Shown in pieces: positions 50,463 through 58,224 of a DNA stretch of 64,000 nt. The stretch is from Flavobacterium urocaniciphilum (lineage in GTDB: Bacteria > Bacteroidota > Bacteroidia > Flavobacteriales > Flavobacteriaceae). How positions within the stretch are numbered: the first letter of the stretch is position 1; each line of letters opens with the position of its first letter. The position numbers and the translations under genes are program-made. The stretch covers positions 434,001 through 498,000 of the forward strand of contig NZ_FOEI01000002.1 in NCBI RefSeq assembly GCF_900110615.1, given 5' to 3'. Below the pieces are notes generated by a model. That model saw nothing but the letters and a program-made list of their open reading frames with translations, was not told where the DNA came from and ran no database searches.

Positions 50463-50539
50463 GTTAGAATTTAGAATTCAGAAGTTAGAAGTTTCAATTT
50501 TTATGTTCTGAATTCTAAATATTGAATTCTAAATTTTTA
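50463..50539. repeat. Palindromic heptad array between argS and the SGNH gene
   Basis: Eleven contiguous 7-base units (for example GTTAGAA at 50463 and 50484, ATTCTAA at 50512 and 50526). The first half is phased on GAA and the second on its complement, so the array folds: TTTAGAATTCAGAA (50470-50483) is perfectly complementary to 50506-50519 across a 22-base loop. It fills the gap after argS and covers the TTG at 50522. Confidence 0.7.
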
Positions 50540-50545
50540 AAAAAA

Positions 50546-52003
50546 GTGAATCAAAACAAACCATATTTTTTTCAAGCTTGGGCAATTGTATGTATTGCAA
50601 TTCTTTCATTTATTGGATTTAAGTCGTTTTTACCAAAAAAATTATTTCCTGAAAGTTCAAATAACAAAAATGTTGTTGTAGATAGTTTAATGCTTGACGC
50701 AGTAGCGGAAGGTGGAAACTTGAGTGAAGAAGATACGCTTTCAAACAAAACCATAAAATTCGTTTCGAACCCGTTAGGAATTCAGTTTTCTGATGAAAAA
50801 TTTGAGCAATACAAAGGATATCAATATTTGATTCCTTTTTTTGAAAAATTATATCAGTTAGAAACGAATAAAAAAGGAAAAGCGCGTATTGCTTATTTTG
50901 GAGATTCCATGACGGATGGCGATATGATTGTGCAAGATGTTCGTACACAATTTCAAAGTATTTTTGGTGGAGAAGGAGTTGGTTTTGTAAATATTACCTC
51001 AGAATCTGCCGGTTCACGTGGTTCAATTCTTCATGAATATTCTCAAAATTGGAAAGCACAATCGTATTTAAAAACAAAAAGTCCATTGCGCTCTTTTGGT
51101 GTAAACGGTTCGGTGTTTTTTGCGAAAGACACGGCTAATACAACTTGGGTAAAATACAAAGCGGGAAGAAATCGTTTTTCTACAACTTTAAATAATCCTA
51201 CGGTTTTTTATGGAAGTTCGAAAAATAAAAAAGCCTGCATTCGTCAGATAATTGGAAAAGATACAATTTATAAAAAATTAAGTCCAAATTCAATATTGAA
51301 CGCTACTCAAGTTGCGGGTGATGTTAAAAATGTAAAAGTCAACTTTATTAATGCAGATTCGATTCCATTTTACGGATTTAACTTCGATAATGGAAAAGGA
51401 ATTCATGTTGATAATTTCTCTTCAAGAGGAAATTCTGGATTGCCATTAAGTACTTTTAATGTTGATTTAATGAATGCATTCCAACAAAAATTAGGATACG
51501 ATTTAATCATCCTTCAATTTGGAACGAATGTATTAAACTATGGTTCGTTAAATTATACTTGGTATGAACGAAAAATGACTTCAGTTGTAAATCATTTAAA
51601 AGAATGTTTTCCAGGTGCAGCTATATTAATTATTTCTACTGCAGATAAATCTACCAAATACGATATGCAAATGAAATCCGATTCTGCTGTCGTGCCGTTA
51701 ACATTAGCACAAAAACGTTATGCTGTAAAAGCCGAATCTGGTTTTGTGAATTTATACACCTTGATGGGTGGAGACGGTTCAATGGTTAAATGGGTAGAAA
51801 ATGTTCCGGTAAGAGCCAATAAAGATTATACGCATTTTAATCATAGAGGAGCGAAAGAAATTGCTCAATTAATTTATAAGCAAATCGATACAGGTTATCA
51901 AGAATACAAGCGATTAAGAGCGATTGCTACGAAAAAAGCAAAGCCTAAAAAGGTTGTTAAAGATTCTAGTTTGCCAGTAAAAAATGATACAATTAATGAA
52001 TAA
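50546..52003 (+). CDS. SGNH/GDSL-like exported protein (first of two)
   Basis: A 485-residue protein with an N-terminal membrane anchor or signal (~9-28). I use the GTG at 50546 because the in-frame TTG at 50522 lies within the heptad array. The SGNH blocks are AYFGDSMTDGD (Ser ~121, block I), IILQFGTN (~322-328, block III) and DYTHFNHRGA (D427, H430, block V). A long beta-rich insertion separates blocks I and III, as in AlgX/PatB-like acetyl-handling enzymes. With the next SGNH gene and an MBOAT gene it forms a probable glycan O-acetylation operon. The C-terminal ~25 residues are Lys-rich. Confidence 0.8.
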   Translation: MNQNKPYFFQAWAIVCIAILSFIGFKSFLPKKLFPESSNNKNVVVDSLMLDAVAEGGNLSEEDTLSNKTIKFVSNPLGIQFSDEKFEQYKGYQYLIPFFEKLYQLETNKKGKARIAYFGDSMTDGDMIVQDVRTQFQSIFGGEGVGFVNITSESAGSRGSILHEYSQNWKAQSYLKTKSPLRSFGVNGSVFFAKDTANTTWVKYKAGRNRFSTTLNNPTVFYGSSKNKKACIRQIIGKDTIYKKLSPNSILNATQVAGDVKNVKVNFINADSIPFYGFNFDNGKGIHVDNFSSRGNSGLPLSTFNVDLMNAFQQKLGYDLIILQFGTNVLNYGSLNYTWYERKMTSVVNHLKECFPGAAILIISTADKSTKYDMQMKSDSAVVPLTLAQKRYAVKAESGFVNLYTLMGGDGSMVKWVENVPVRANKDYTHFNHRGAKEIAQLIYKQIDTGYQEYKRLRAIATKKAKPKKVVKDSSLPVKNDTINE

Positions 52004-53429
52004 GTTTATATATATATTACTTTTTTCAACTATAGGGTTTTCTCAAACGGATTCTCTTAAAGTTGAAATGGATTCTGTTACAACACCTTTAGATTCTTCA
52101 AAATTTGAAGCTTTTAATAATGTCATTTACAATGAAAATGCATTGGACAAAGTTTTTGAAAAATTATATTTATTAGAAGAAAATCAGGATCGTAAAGTTA
52201 GAATTGTTCATATTGGTGATTCTCATATTCAAGCGGATTTATTTACAGGAAAAATTAGAACTAGATTGCAACAAGTTTTTGGTAATGCAGGTTTCGGATT
52301 TACTTTTCCATACAGTTTAGCGGGTACAAATAATAGTGCTCCAATTCGTTTTACAGGTTCTGGTGGTTTTTCTGCATCAAGAAATTTATATGCTGATGCT
52401 TCAAAACCAGTAGGATTAAGTGGGATTTCTTTTCAGCCAAAACAAAAAGATTTTCATATCGATATGTTAGTGAAAGATGCTAAATACGATTTTACAAAAT
52501 TGAAAATCATATCTCCTAATAATGCGAATATTTTTAAAGTAGCTTTTGCTAAAAAAGGAATTCCTACTCAAGAAAAAGTTGCGGTGGTAACTCCAGCAAC
52601 TTCTTCTCATAAAGTAAAACCGGGTGAAGTTTTAGGTGTAATTGCGGATAAATATAATATTTCATTAAAACAGTTGAAGTCGGCTAATGGCTTAACTTCT
52701 GATAATATTCGAGATGGGAAAATTTTAAAAATTCCTGGTGGAAAATCGGTTACAACTTACAAAACGGTTACAACTGTTAAATACATTTACGAACCAATCG
52801 CTTTAGAAAATACGCCGATTTCAAATAATTATAATTCTACTACACCAATTGATAAGATTACTATTATTGGTGATGAAAATACTTCCGATTTTGCCTTAAA
52901 TGGTTTGATTTTGGAAAATGAAAATCCAGGTATAACATATAGTGGTATTGGTGTTAATGGCGCAAAAAGTAGTGATTATAATAAGTTTCCATTGTTTTTT
53001 GAACAATTACCAGCATTAGAAGCAGATTTATTTGTTATTTCTTTAGGTACAAACGAAAGTTTCGACAAACAAGATTTAGCAACTTATTATGGGAATTTAA
53101 AAACCATGATTGATGGAATTAAACAAAAATGTCCTGAAGCATCTGTATTAGTTACGACTTCACCACCTTCTGTATTACATAGAAAGGCGCAAAATATTTA
53201 CATTGAAAAATACGCTGAAAAAATAATAGAAAATGCTAAAGTGGATAATTTTGCGGTTTGGAATTTATTAGACATTTTCGGTGGAAATAAAAGTATCAAT
53301 ATAAATTCAAGAATGGGATTAATGGCAAAAGATAAAGTACATTATTCTAATGCAGGATATGAGAAACAAGGAGAATTGTTTTTTGATGCATTCATTCAAT
53401 CATACGAATTATATAAATCTGAAAAATAA
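51996..53429 (+). CDS. SGNH/GDSL-like exported protein with embedded LysM domain (second of two)
   Basis: A 477-residue secreted protein starting at 51996, overlapping the previous stop codon by 8 bases (an ATG at 51984 would add four residues before the signal peptide). The signal ends TIGFSQT. Block I is HIGDSHIQAD (S76), then a beta domain to ~200, a LysM domain at ~204-248 (HKVKPGEVLGVIADKYNISLKQLKSANGL...GKILKIP), block II GVNGAKSSDY (~319), block III SLGTNES (N353) and block V KDKVHYSNAG (D446, H449). LysM binds GlcNAc-containing glycans such as peptidoglycan, pointing to the wall as the site of action. Confidence 0.85.
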   Translation: MNKFIYILLFSTIGFSQTDSLKVEMDSVTTPLDSSKFEAFNNVIYNENALDKVFEKLYLLEENQDRKVRIVHIGDSHIQADLFTGKIRTRLQQVFGNAGFGFTFPYSLAGTNNSAPIRFTGSGGFSASRNLYADASKPVGLSGISFQPKQKDFHIDMLVKDAKYDFTKLKIISPNNANIFKVAFAKKGIPTQEKVAVVTPATSSHKVKPGEVLGVIADKYNISLKQLKSANGLTSDNIRDGKILKIPGGKSVTTYKTVTTVKYIYEPIALENTPISNNYNSTTPIDKITIIGDENTSDFALNGLILENENPGITYSGIGVNGAKSSDYNKFPLFFEQLPALEADLFVISLGTNESFDKQDLATYYGNLKTMIDGIKQKCPEASVLVTTSPPSVLHRKAQNIYIEKYAEKIIENAKVDNFAVWNLLDIFGGNKSININSRMGLMAKDKVHYSNAGYEKQGELFFDAFIQSYELYKSEK

Positions 53430-53435
53430 GAAGTA

Positions 53436-55109
53436 GTGTTGCAAGATTGGTTCAGTAAAAATATTGGAGTAATTACTCCTGAAATTATAAAAAGTTGGTT
53501 TGTATACGATAAAGACGCGCCTTTATTGTTCAATACGGGCTTGTTTTTAGGTTTGTTCTTGGTTTTCTATTTTTGGTATATTTTACTTAGAAAAGCAAAT
53601 ACATTGAGAATGGTATATGTAATTCTATTCTCTTTATTTTTCTATTATAAATCAAGTGGTATTTACTTTTTATTATTATTAGGATCTGCCGTTGTCGATT
53701 ATAATTTAGGTAATTTAGTGCATCGAACATCGAGCATAATTAATAAAAGATTGTGTCTTACTTTTAGTATTATCTTAAATTTAGGATTTTTAGGATATTT
53801 CAAATACAGTAACTTTATTGTAGATATTACCAATAATCTTACGGGTGGAAAAATGGCATTTTTTGATGTGATTTTACCGGTTGGAATTTCATTTTATACC
53901 TTTCAATCGATTAGTTATATAATAGAGATTTATCGTAAAGAAATTGAACCAACGAAACGATTTGTAGATTACTTATTTTTCGTATCGTTTTTCCCTCAAT
54001 TAGTAGCCGGACCAATTGTACGTGCAAAAGATTTCTTACCGCAAATTTATCAGAAATTAAATGTCACTCAGGACGATATCAATAGAGCTTTTCTTTTGAT
54101 AATTGGTGGTTTAATTAAAAAAACAATCATCTCAGATTATATTTCCATTAACTTCGTAGATCGTGTTTTCGATTTGCCAAATGCTTATACGCCTTTTGAA
54201 AATTTAATGGCTTCTTACGGATACACCATTCAAATTTATTGTGATTTCTCTGGATATTCTGATATGGCAATTGGTGTTGCTTTGTTATTAGGATTTAAAT
54301 TACCTACGAACTTCTTAACACCATATAAATCGGCATCTATTACGGAGTTTTGGCGTCGTTGGCACATTTCGTTATCCACTTGGTTAAAAGACTTCTTGTA
54401 TATTTCTGTAGGTGGAAATCGTCATGGAACTTTTGCTGGATTCTTATTTCCGGGATTGTTTTTTGTTGGATTAATTATTTGGGGAATTTCATTCTCTGCA
54501 ACGAGTAATATTCCTTTAATTATAGCGGTTTCATCGGCAATTTTATTTGCTTTAACCTTCTTGCTTTCTAAAGATAGAGAAAGAACAATGTATACCAATG
54601 TGAACTTAATGACTACCATGTTGTTAGGTGGGTTATGGCATGGAGCAAGTTTGCGTTTCATCATTTGGGGAGCTTTACATGGATTAGCATTAGCTGTTCA
54701 CAAAATATTTTTAGAACATTATCCACCTGTGAAAAGAAAGATTACTTTTTTTACGCCTTTTTTAAAGACTTTTTCAATTGTTGTTACGTTTCATTTTGTA
54801 GCTTTTTGTTGGATATTCTTCAGAGCAAAAGATTTTCCTACAGCTTTACAGGTTATAGAAAATATCGGAAAAGTTACTTTCGACTTTAACCAATGGTTAA
54901 TTATCGCACAAGGATATAAAAATGTATTTATCTTAATGTTTTTAGGATATTTCTGGCATTATATTCCTCAGAAAGTAATTGTGGCCATACAAAATGTTTT
55001 CATTTCAATGCCGTTAATTACTAAAGCTATTGTGTTAGGATTGATTTTTTGGTTGGTATTTGCAACAGCTTCTGCAGGTCCGCAACCATTTATATACTTC
55101 CAGTTTTAG
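53436..55109 (+). CDS. MBOAT family O-acyltransferase (AlgI/PatA type)
   Basis: A 557-residue polytopic membrane protein with about 12 helices, starting at GTG 53436 (TTG at 53439 is the only close alternative), 6 bases after the SGNH-LysM gene. The AlgI-type signature is clear: FVSFFPQLVAGPIVRAKDF, YCDFSGYSDMAIGVALLLGF, SITEFWRRWHISLSTWLKDFLYI and the catalytic-His region LGGLWHGASLRFIIWGALHG. Such proteins move acetyl groups from cytosolic donor across the inner membrane to periplasmic transferases (AlgI with AlgJ/X; PatA with PatB). The SGNH neighbours are the expected partners. Confidence 0.9.
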   Translation: MLQDWFSKNIGVITPEIIKSWFVYDKDAPLLFNTGLFLGLFLVFYFWYILLRKANTLRMVYVILFSLFFYYKSSGIYFLLLLGSAVVDYNLGNLVHRTSSIINKRLCLTFSIILNLGFLGYFKYSNFIVDITNNLTGGKMAFFDVILPVGISFYTFQSISYIIEIYRKEIEPTKRFVDYLFFVSFFPQLVAGPIVRAKDFLPQIYQKLNVTQDDINRAFLLIIGGLIKKTIISDYISINFVDRVFDLPNAYTPFENLMASYGYTIQIYCDFSGYSDMAIGVALLLGFKLPTNFLTPYKSASITEFWRRWHISLSTWLKDFLYISVGGNRHGTFAGFLFPGLFFVGLIIWGISFSATSNIPLIIAVSSAILFALTFLLSKDRERTMYTNVNLMTTMLLGGLWHGASLRFIIWGALHGLALAVHKIFLEHYPPVKRKITFFTPFLKTFSIVVTFHFVAFCWIFFRAKDFPTALQVIENIGKVTFDFNQWLIIAQGYKNVFILMFLGYFWHYIPQKVIVAIQNVFISMPLITKAIVLGLIFWLVFATASAGPQPFIYFQF

Positions 55110-55170
55110 TTTGTAATTTTTGTTACACTGATTTTTAAGTAAGTTTAGTACATTTACTGAAATAATTTTT

Positions 55171-55374
55171 ATGAAGAAAATGTTATTTAGTAATTGGCAT
55201 TTTATGCGTTATTTCAGAATTGCAATTGCTTTGTTTTGCTTTTATACTGCTTACGAACAAAGTCAATGGTATTTTGCAGCTTTTGGAGTTTTCTTTTTGT
55301 TTCAAGCAATTTTTAATCTAGGATGCGGAAATAACAATTGTAATTTACCAAGTAATAAAGATAAAAATGAGTAA
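55171..55374 (+). CDS. Small two-helix membrane protein with Cys-rich end
   Basis: A 67-residue protein with two membrane helices (~12-30 and ~33-50) and the ending NLGCGNNNCNLPSNKDKNE, where two Cys face one side of the membrane. It resembles the DUF2892/YgaP-type membrane module that often accompanies rhodanese and thioredoxin genes. Its 3' end overlaps the thioredoxin gene by 8 bases. Function unknown; a role in membrane sulfur or redox transfer is inferred from context. Confidence 0.75.
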   Translation: MKKMLFSNWHFMRYFRIAIALFCFYTAYEQSQWYFAAFGVFFLFQAIFNLGCGNNNCNLPSNKDKNE

Positions 55375-55669
55375 GTTTCAAGAATTAATTAATGGAGAAA
55401 AACCGGTTTTAATCGACTTTTTTGCAACTTGGTGTGGTCCTTGTCAGGTATTAGCGCCCATATTAGTTGAAGCAAAAGAATCACTTGGAGATACTGTTGC
55501 AATTATAAAAGTTGATGTGGATAAAAATCAGGAAGTAGCGGCACAATTTCAAGTACGTGGTGTTCCAACAATGATTTTATTTCAGAATGGAAAAATGTTA
55601 TGGAGACAATCTGGAGTTGTTTCTAGTAATGAATTAGTGAGTATTATTAAACAGAAAGTTAATGTTTAA
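55367..55669 (+). CDS. trxA: Thioredoxin
   Basis: A 100-residue thioredoxin without signal peptide, so cytosolic. The active site is FFATWCGPCQVLAPI (C22 and C25) with cis-Pro in VRGVPTMILF and the usual C-terminal GVVSSNELVSII. It is slightly shorter than E. coli TrxA. It overlaps both neighbours by 8 bases (start in the small Cys membrane protein, stop in the DUF6132 gene), making an unusually tight trio and suggesting it serves the membrane partners, not general metabolism. Symbol given at family level. Confidence 0.88.
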   Translation: MSKFQELINGEKPVLIDFFATWCGPCQVLAPILVEAKESLGDTVAIIKVDVDKNQEVAAQFQVRGVPTMILFQNGKMLWRQSGVVSSNELVSIIKQKVNV

Positions 55670-55847
55670 AAAATATAAACTCACTTTAATTGGTGTAATT
55701 ATTGGTGGCGTTTTAGGATATTTATACTATTTATTCATAGGATGTGCATCTGGAACTTGTAAAATTACTTCAAACCCTTTAAATAGTTCTTTGTATTTTG
55801 CCTTAATGGGAGGTTTGTTGTTTAGTTTTTTTGAAAAGAAATCGTAA
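55662..55847 (+). CDS. DUF6132 family membrane protein
   Basis: A 61-residue protein with two membrane helices (~8-27 and ~43-58) joined by a short loop CASGTCKITSNPLNSS containing two Cys, the conserved DUF6132 core (CxSGTCxITSNP). Function not established; members occur next to thioredoxin and rhodanese genes. The two cysteines in the inter-helix loop could take part in thiol exchange with the adjacent thioredoxin (inference). Overlaps trxA by 8 bases. Confidence 0.82.
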   Translation: MFKKYKLTLIGVIIGGVLGYLYYLFIGCASGTCKITSNPLNSSLYFALMGGLLFSFFEKKS

Positions 55848-55904
55848 CATATTGTAACTAGTTTAATTTAAATGTTTTAGATAATAAAACGCATTGATTT
55901 TCGT

Positions 55905-55912
55905 TAACTTTG
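55905..55912 (+). promoter_or_regulatory. -7 promoter element for the CSDDDD lipoprotein
   Basis: TAACTTTG, exact TAnnTTTG, 20 bases before the ATG at 55933; supports that start over in-frame codons further upstream. Confidence 0.55.
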
Positions 55913-55932
55913 TTATACTAAACTCAAAAATT

Positions 55933-56397
55933 ATGAATAAATTAAAATTAATTTCAGCTTTTATAGCAATTTTTATGCTATTTATTCCAACAGCTTGTAG
56001 TGATGATGATGATACTCAAAGTACATCAGTTGATCCTACACCTGTAATCAATACAATAAATAATGGTACTTGGAGGATTACCCTTTATAACGATTCAGGA
56101 ACCGTAGAAACTACAAATTTTACTGGATATAATTTTACATTTGGACCAAGTAGTGTATTAACAGCGATAAATGGTTCTACAACAGTAACAGGTACATGGT
56201 CTGTAACCTCAGATAATAGTGGAGATGACAGTCCAAGTAATGATTTAGATTTTAATATTGCTTTTGCAACGCCAGCTAATTTTGCTGAGCTTACAGATGA
56301 TTGGAATATTATCTCATACACATCTACAAAAATTGAATTAATTCACGTAAGTGGAGGTGGAGGTGGAACAGATTATTTAACTTTTGAAAAAAATTAA
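55933..56397 (+). CDS. Small lipoprotein with surface-export-like signal
   Basis: A 154-residue lipoprotein. The signal ends LFIPTAC and is followed by SDDDD, an acidic run matching the lipoprotein export signal of Bacteroidetes that sends lipoproteins to the cell surface. The mature part is a short Thr/Ser/Asn-rich beta protein (NTINNGTWRITLYNDSGTVETTNFTGYNFTFGPSS..TVTGTWSVTSDNSGDDSPSNDLDFNIAF..ELTDDWNIISYTSTKIELIHV) resembling a lipocalin-like barrel. Function unknown. The start is set at 55933 because upstream codons precede the promoter. Monocistronic. Confidence 0.75.
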   Translation: MNKLKLISAFIAIFMLFIPTACSDDDDTQSTSVDPTPVINTINNGTWRITLYNDSGTVETTNFTGYNFTFGPSSVLTAINGSTTVTGTWSVTSDNSGDDSPSNDLDFNIAFATPANFAELTDDWNIISYTSTKIELIHVSGGGGGTDYLTFEKN

Positions 56398-56481
56398 GAT
56401 AATTTTATCATTTTGAAATTCAAAAATTTATATATTTGAAATTCAATAACAAAAAAGAAGTTTAATTTTAAAATACATATC

Positions 56482-56670
56482 ATGAAAAAAGTATTGTCAA
56501 TTGTTGCTTTAATGGCATTTATGGTTTCTTCAGCTGCTGTAGTTGATTTCAAAGAAAAAGAAAAAGAAAAGAAAAAAGCTACTACAGAAAAAAAATCTTG
56601 TTGTTCAGATAAAAAAGCATCTGCAACTGCTACTGCAACAACTAAAAAATCTTGTTGTTCAAAAAAATAA
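56482..56670 (+). CDS. Tiny exported Lys-rich peptide with two Cys-Cys motifs
   Basis: A 62-residue product: a 19-22 residue signal peptide (MKKVLSIVALMAFMVSSAA) followed by a mature ~40-mer made of Lys/Glu-rich sequence and two copies of KKSCCS, at ~37-42 and ~55-60, separated by an ASATATATTK linker. No family is recognisable. Paired cysteines in a basic periplasmic peptide suggest metal (Cu, Zn or Cd) binding or disulfide-linked assembly, but neither is shown. It has its own terminator. Base composition is strongly A-rich, like its neighbours. Confidence 0.7.
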   Translation: MKKVLSIVALMAFMVSSAAVVDFKEKEKEKKKATTEKKSCCSDKKASATATATTKKSCCSKK

Positions 56671-56694
56671 TAAGTGCATTTTAGATAAAAAATT

Positions 56695-56723
56695 AACCGT
56701 TTATGAAAATAAGCGGTTTTTTT
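56695..56723 (+). terminator. Terminator of the CC-pair peptide gene
   Basis: AACCGTTTA pairs with TAAGCGGTT (one G-U pair) with a 6-base loop, followed by a T tract. Confidence 0.78.
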
Positions 56724-56756
56724 ATTTCTATAAATAGAAGTTTATAAAACCGCACT

Positions 56757-56786
56757 TTGTTACTTGCCAACTTTACCTTATATTTG
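56757..56786 (+). promoter_or_regulatory. Promoter of ffh
   Basis: TTTG (56757-56760), 18 bases, then TATATTTG (56779-56786) followed by CACCTC: both Bacteroidetes promoter elements, 25 bases before the ATG at 56812. Confidence 0.7.
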
Positions 56787-56811
56787 CACCTCATTAAAAA
56801 GTTGAATTATT

Positions 56812-58149
56812 ATGTTTGATAATCTTACCGATAAGTTAGATAAAGCATTTCATATATTAAAAGGACACGGTAAAATTACCGATGTAAATGTAGCGGATAC
56901 CTTAAAAGAAGTTCGTCGTGCATTATTAGATGCCGATGTTAACTTTAAAATAGCTAAAGATTTTACTACTCGTGTAAAAGAAAAAGCGATTGGTGAAAAT
57001 GTATTAACTACTTTACAACCAGGACAATTAATGGTTAAGATCGTTAAAGACGAATTAACTGAATTAATGGGTGGTGATGTAGCGGGTGTAAATTTATCTG
57101 GAAATCCTTCTGTAATTTTAATGTCAGGTTTACAAGGATCGGGTAAAACAACTTTCTCTGGTAAATTAGCCAACTTTTTAAAAACTAAGAAACAAAAGAA
57201 TCCTTTACTTGTAGCGTGTGATATTTACCGTCCAGCGGCGATTAATCAGTTGCATGTTGTTGGAGATCAAATTGGTGTTGAAGTATATTCAGAACCAGAA
57301 AATAAAAATGCTGTTTCAATTGCAGAAAACGCTATTAAGCATGCAAAAGCAAATGGATTCAATGTGGTTATCATCGATACGGCTGGTCGTTTAGCTGTTG
57401 ATGAAGAAATGATGAACGAAATTGCTAATGTTCATCAAGCGGTAAAGCCTCAAGAAACATTGTTTGTGGTTGATGCAATGACAGGGCAAGATGCTGTTAA
57501 TACTGCAAAAGCATTCAACGATAGATTAGATTTTGATGGAGTTATTTTAACGAAATTAGATGGTGATACTCGTGGTGGAGCTGCAATTTCAATTAAATCT
57601 GTTGTAAACAAACCAATTAAATTTATTGGTACAGGTGAGAAGATGGACGCTATTGATGTGTTCTATCCAGATCGTATGGCGGATAGAATTCTTGGAATGG
57701 GAGACGTTGTGTCTTTAGTTGAAAGAGCTCAAGAGCAATATGATGAAGAAGAAGCAAGAAAATTACAAAAGAAAATTGCTAAAAATGAATTCGGTTTCGA
57801 CGATTTCTTAACTCAAATTCAACAAATTAAGAAAATGGGTAGCATGAAAGATTTAGTTGGAATGATACCTGGTGCTGGAAAAGCATTAAAAGATGTTGAA
57901 ATACAAGATGATGCTTTCAAACATATTGAAGCAATTATCCAATCGATGACTCCAAAAGAAAGATCAAAACCTTCTATAATTGATATGAAAAGAAAAACGC
58001 GTATCGCAAAAGGTGCGGGTAGAAAAATAGAAGAAGTAAACCAATTGATGAAGCAATTTGATCAAATGAGCAAAATGATGAAAATGATGCAAGGTGGTGG
58101 CGGAAAGAACCTTATGAAAATGATGGGTGGAATGAAAGGCATGAACTAA
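56812..58149 (+). CDS. ffh: Signal recognition particle protein Ffh
   Basis: A 445-residue SRP54 GTPase that, with 4.5S RNA, targets nascent membrane and secreted proteins to SecYEG. The N domain (1-85) holds ALLDADVNFKIAKDF. The G domain has SGLQGSGKTTFSGKLA (G1), DTAGRLAVDEEMMNE (G3), TKLDGDTRGGAAIS (G4) and the ALLDADV/GGAAIS contact motifs with FtsY. The Met-rich M domain (~325-445) ends MMKMMQGGGGKNLMKMMGGMKGMN and binds signal sequences and RNA. Full length, strong promoter, own terminator. Confidence 0.97.
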   Translation: MFDNLTDKLDKAFHILKGHGKITDVNVADTLKEVRRALLDADVNFKIAKDFTTRVKEKAIGENVLTTLQPGQLMVKIVKDELTELMGGDVAGVNLSGNPSVILMSGLQGSGKTTFSGKLANFLKTKKQKNPLLVACDIYRPAAINQLHVVGDQIGVEVYSEPENKNAVSIAENAIKHAKANGFNVVIIDTAGRLAVDEEMMNEIANVHQAVKPQETLFVVDAMTGQDAVNTAKAFNDRLDFDGVILTKLDGDTRGGAAISIKSVVNKPIKFIGTGEKMDAIDVFYPDRMADRILGMGDVVSLVERAQEQYDEEEARKLQKKIAKNEFGFDDFLTQIQQIKKMGSMKDLVGMIPGAGKALKDVEIQDDAFKHIEAIIQSMTPKERSKPSIIDMKRKTRIAKGAGRKIEEVNQLMKQFDQMSKMMKMMQGGGGKNLMKMMGGMKGMN

Positions 58150-58155
58150 TATATA

Positions 58156-58183
58156 AAGGCGCAATTTACTTGCGTCTTTTTTT
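58156..58183 (+). terminator. Terminator of ffh
   Basis: AAGGCGCAA pairs with TTGCGTCTT (one G-U pair), 4-base loop, followed by T residues. Confidence 0.82.
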
Positions 58184-58224
58184 ATGAAATTTATAATAAA
58201 ACAACACAACAAATAAAAAACAGA

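Noticed and set aside
50463-50539. CRISPR array
   Set aside because: Units are 7 bases long with no spacers of constant length and no cas genes anywhere in the window.
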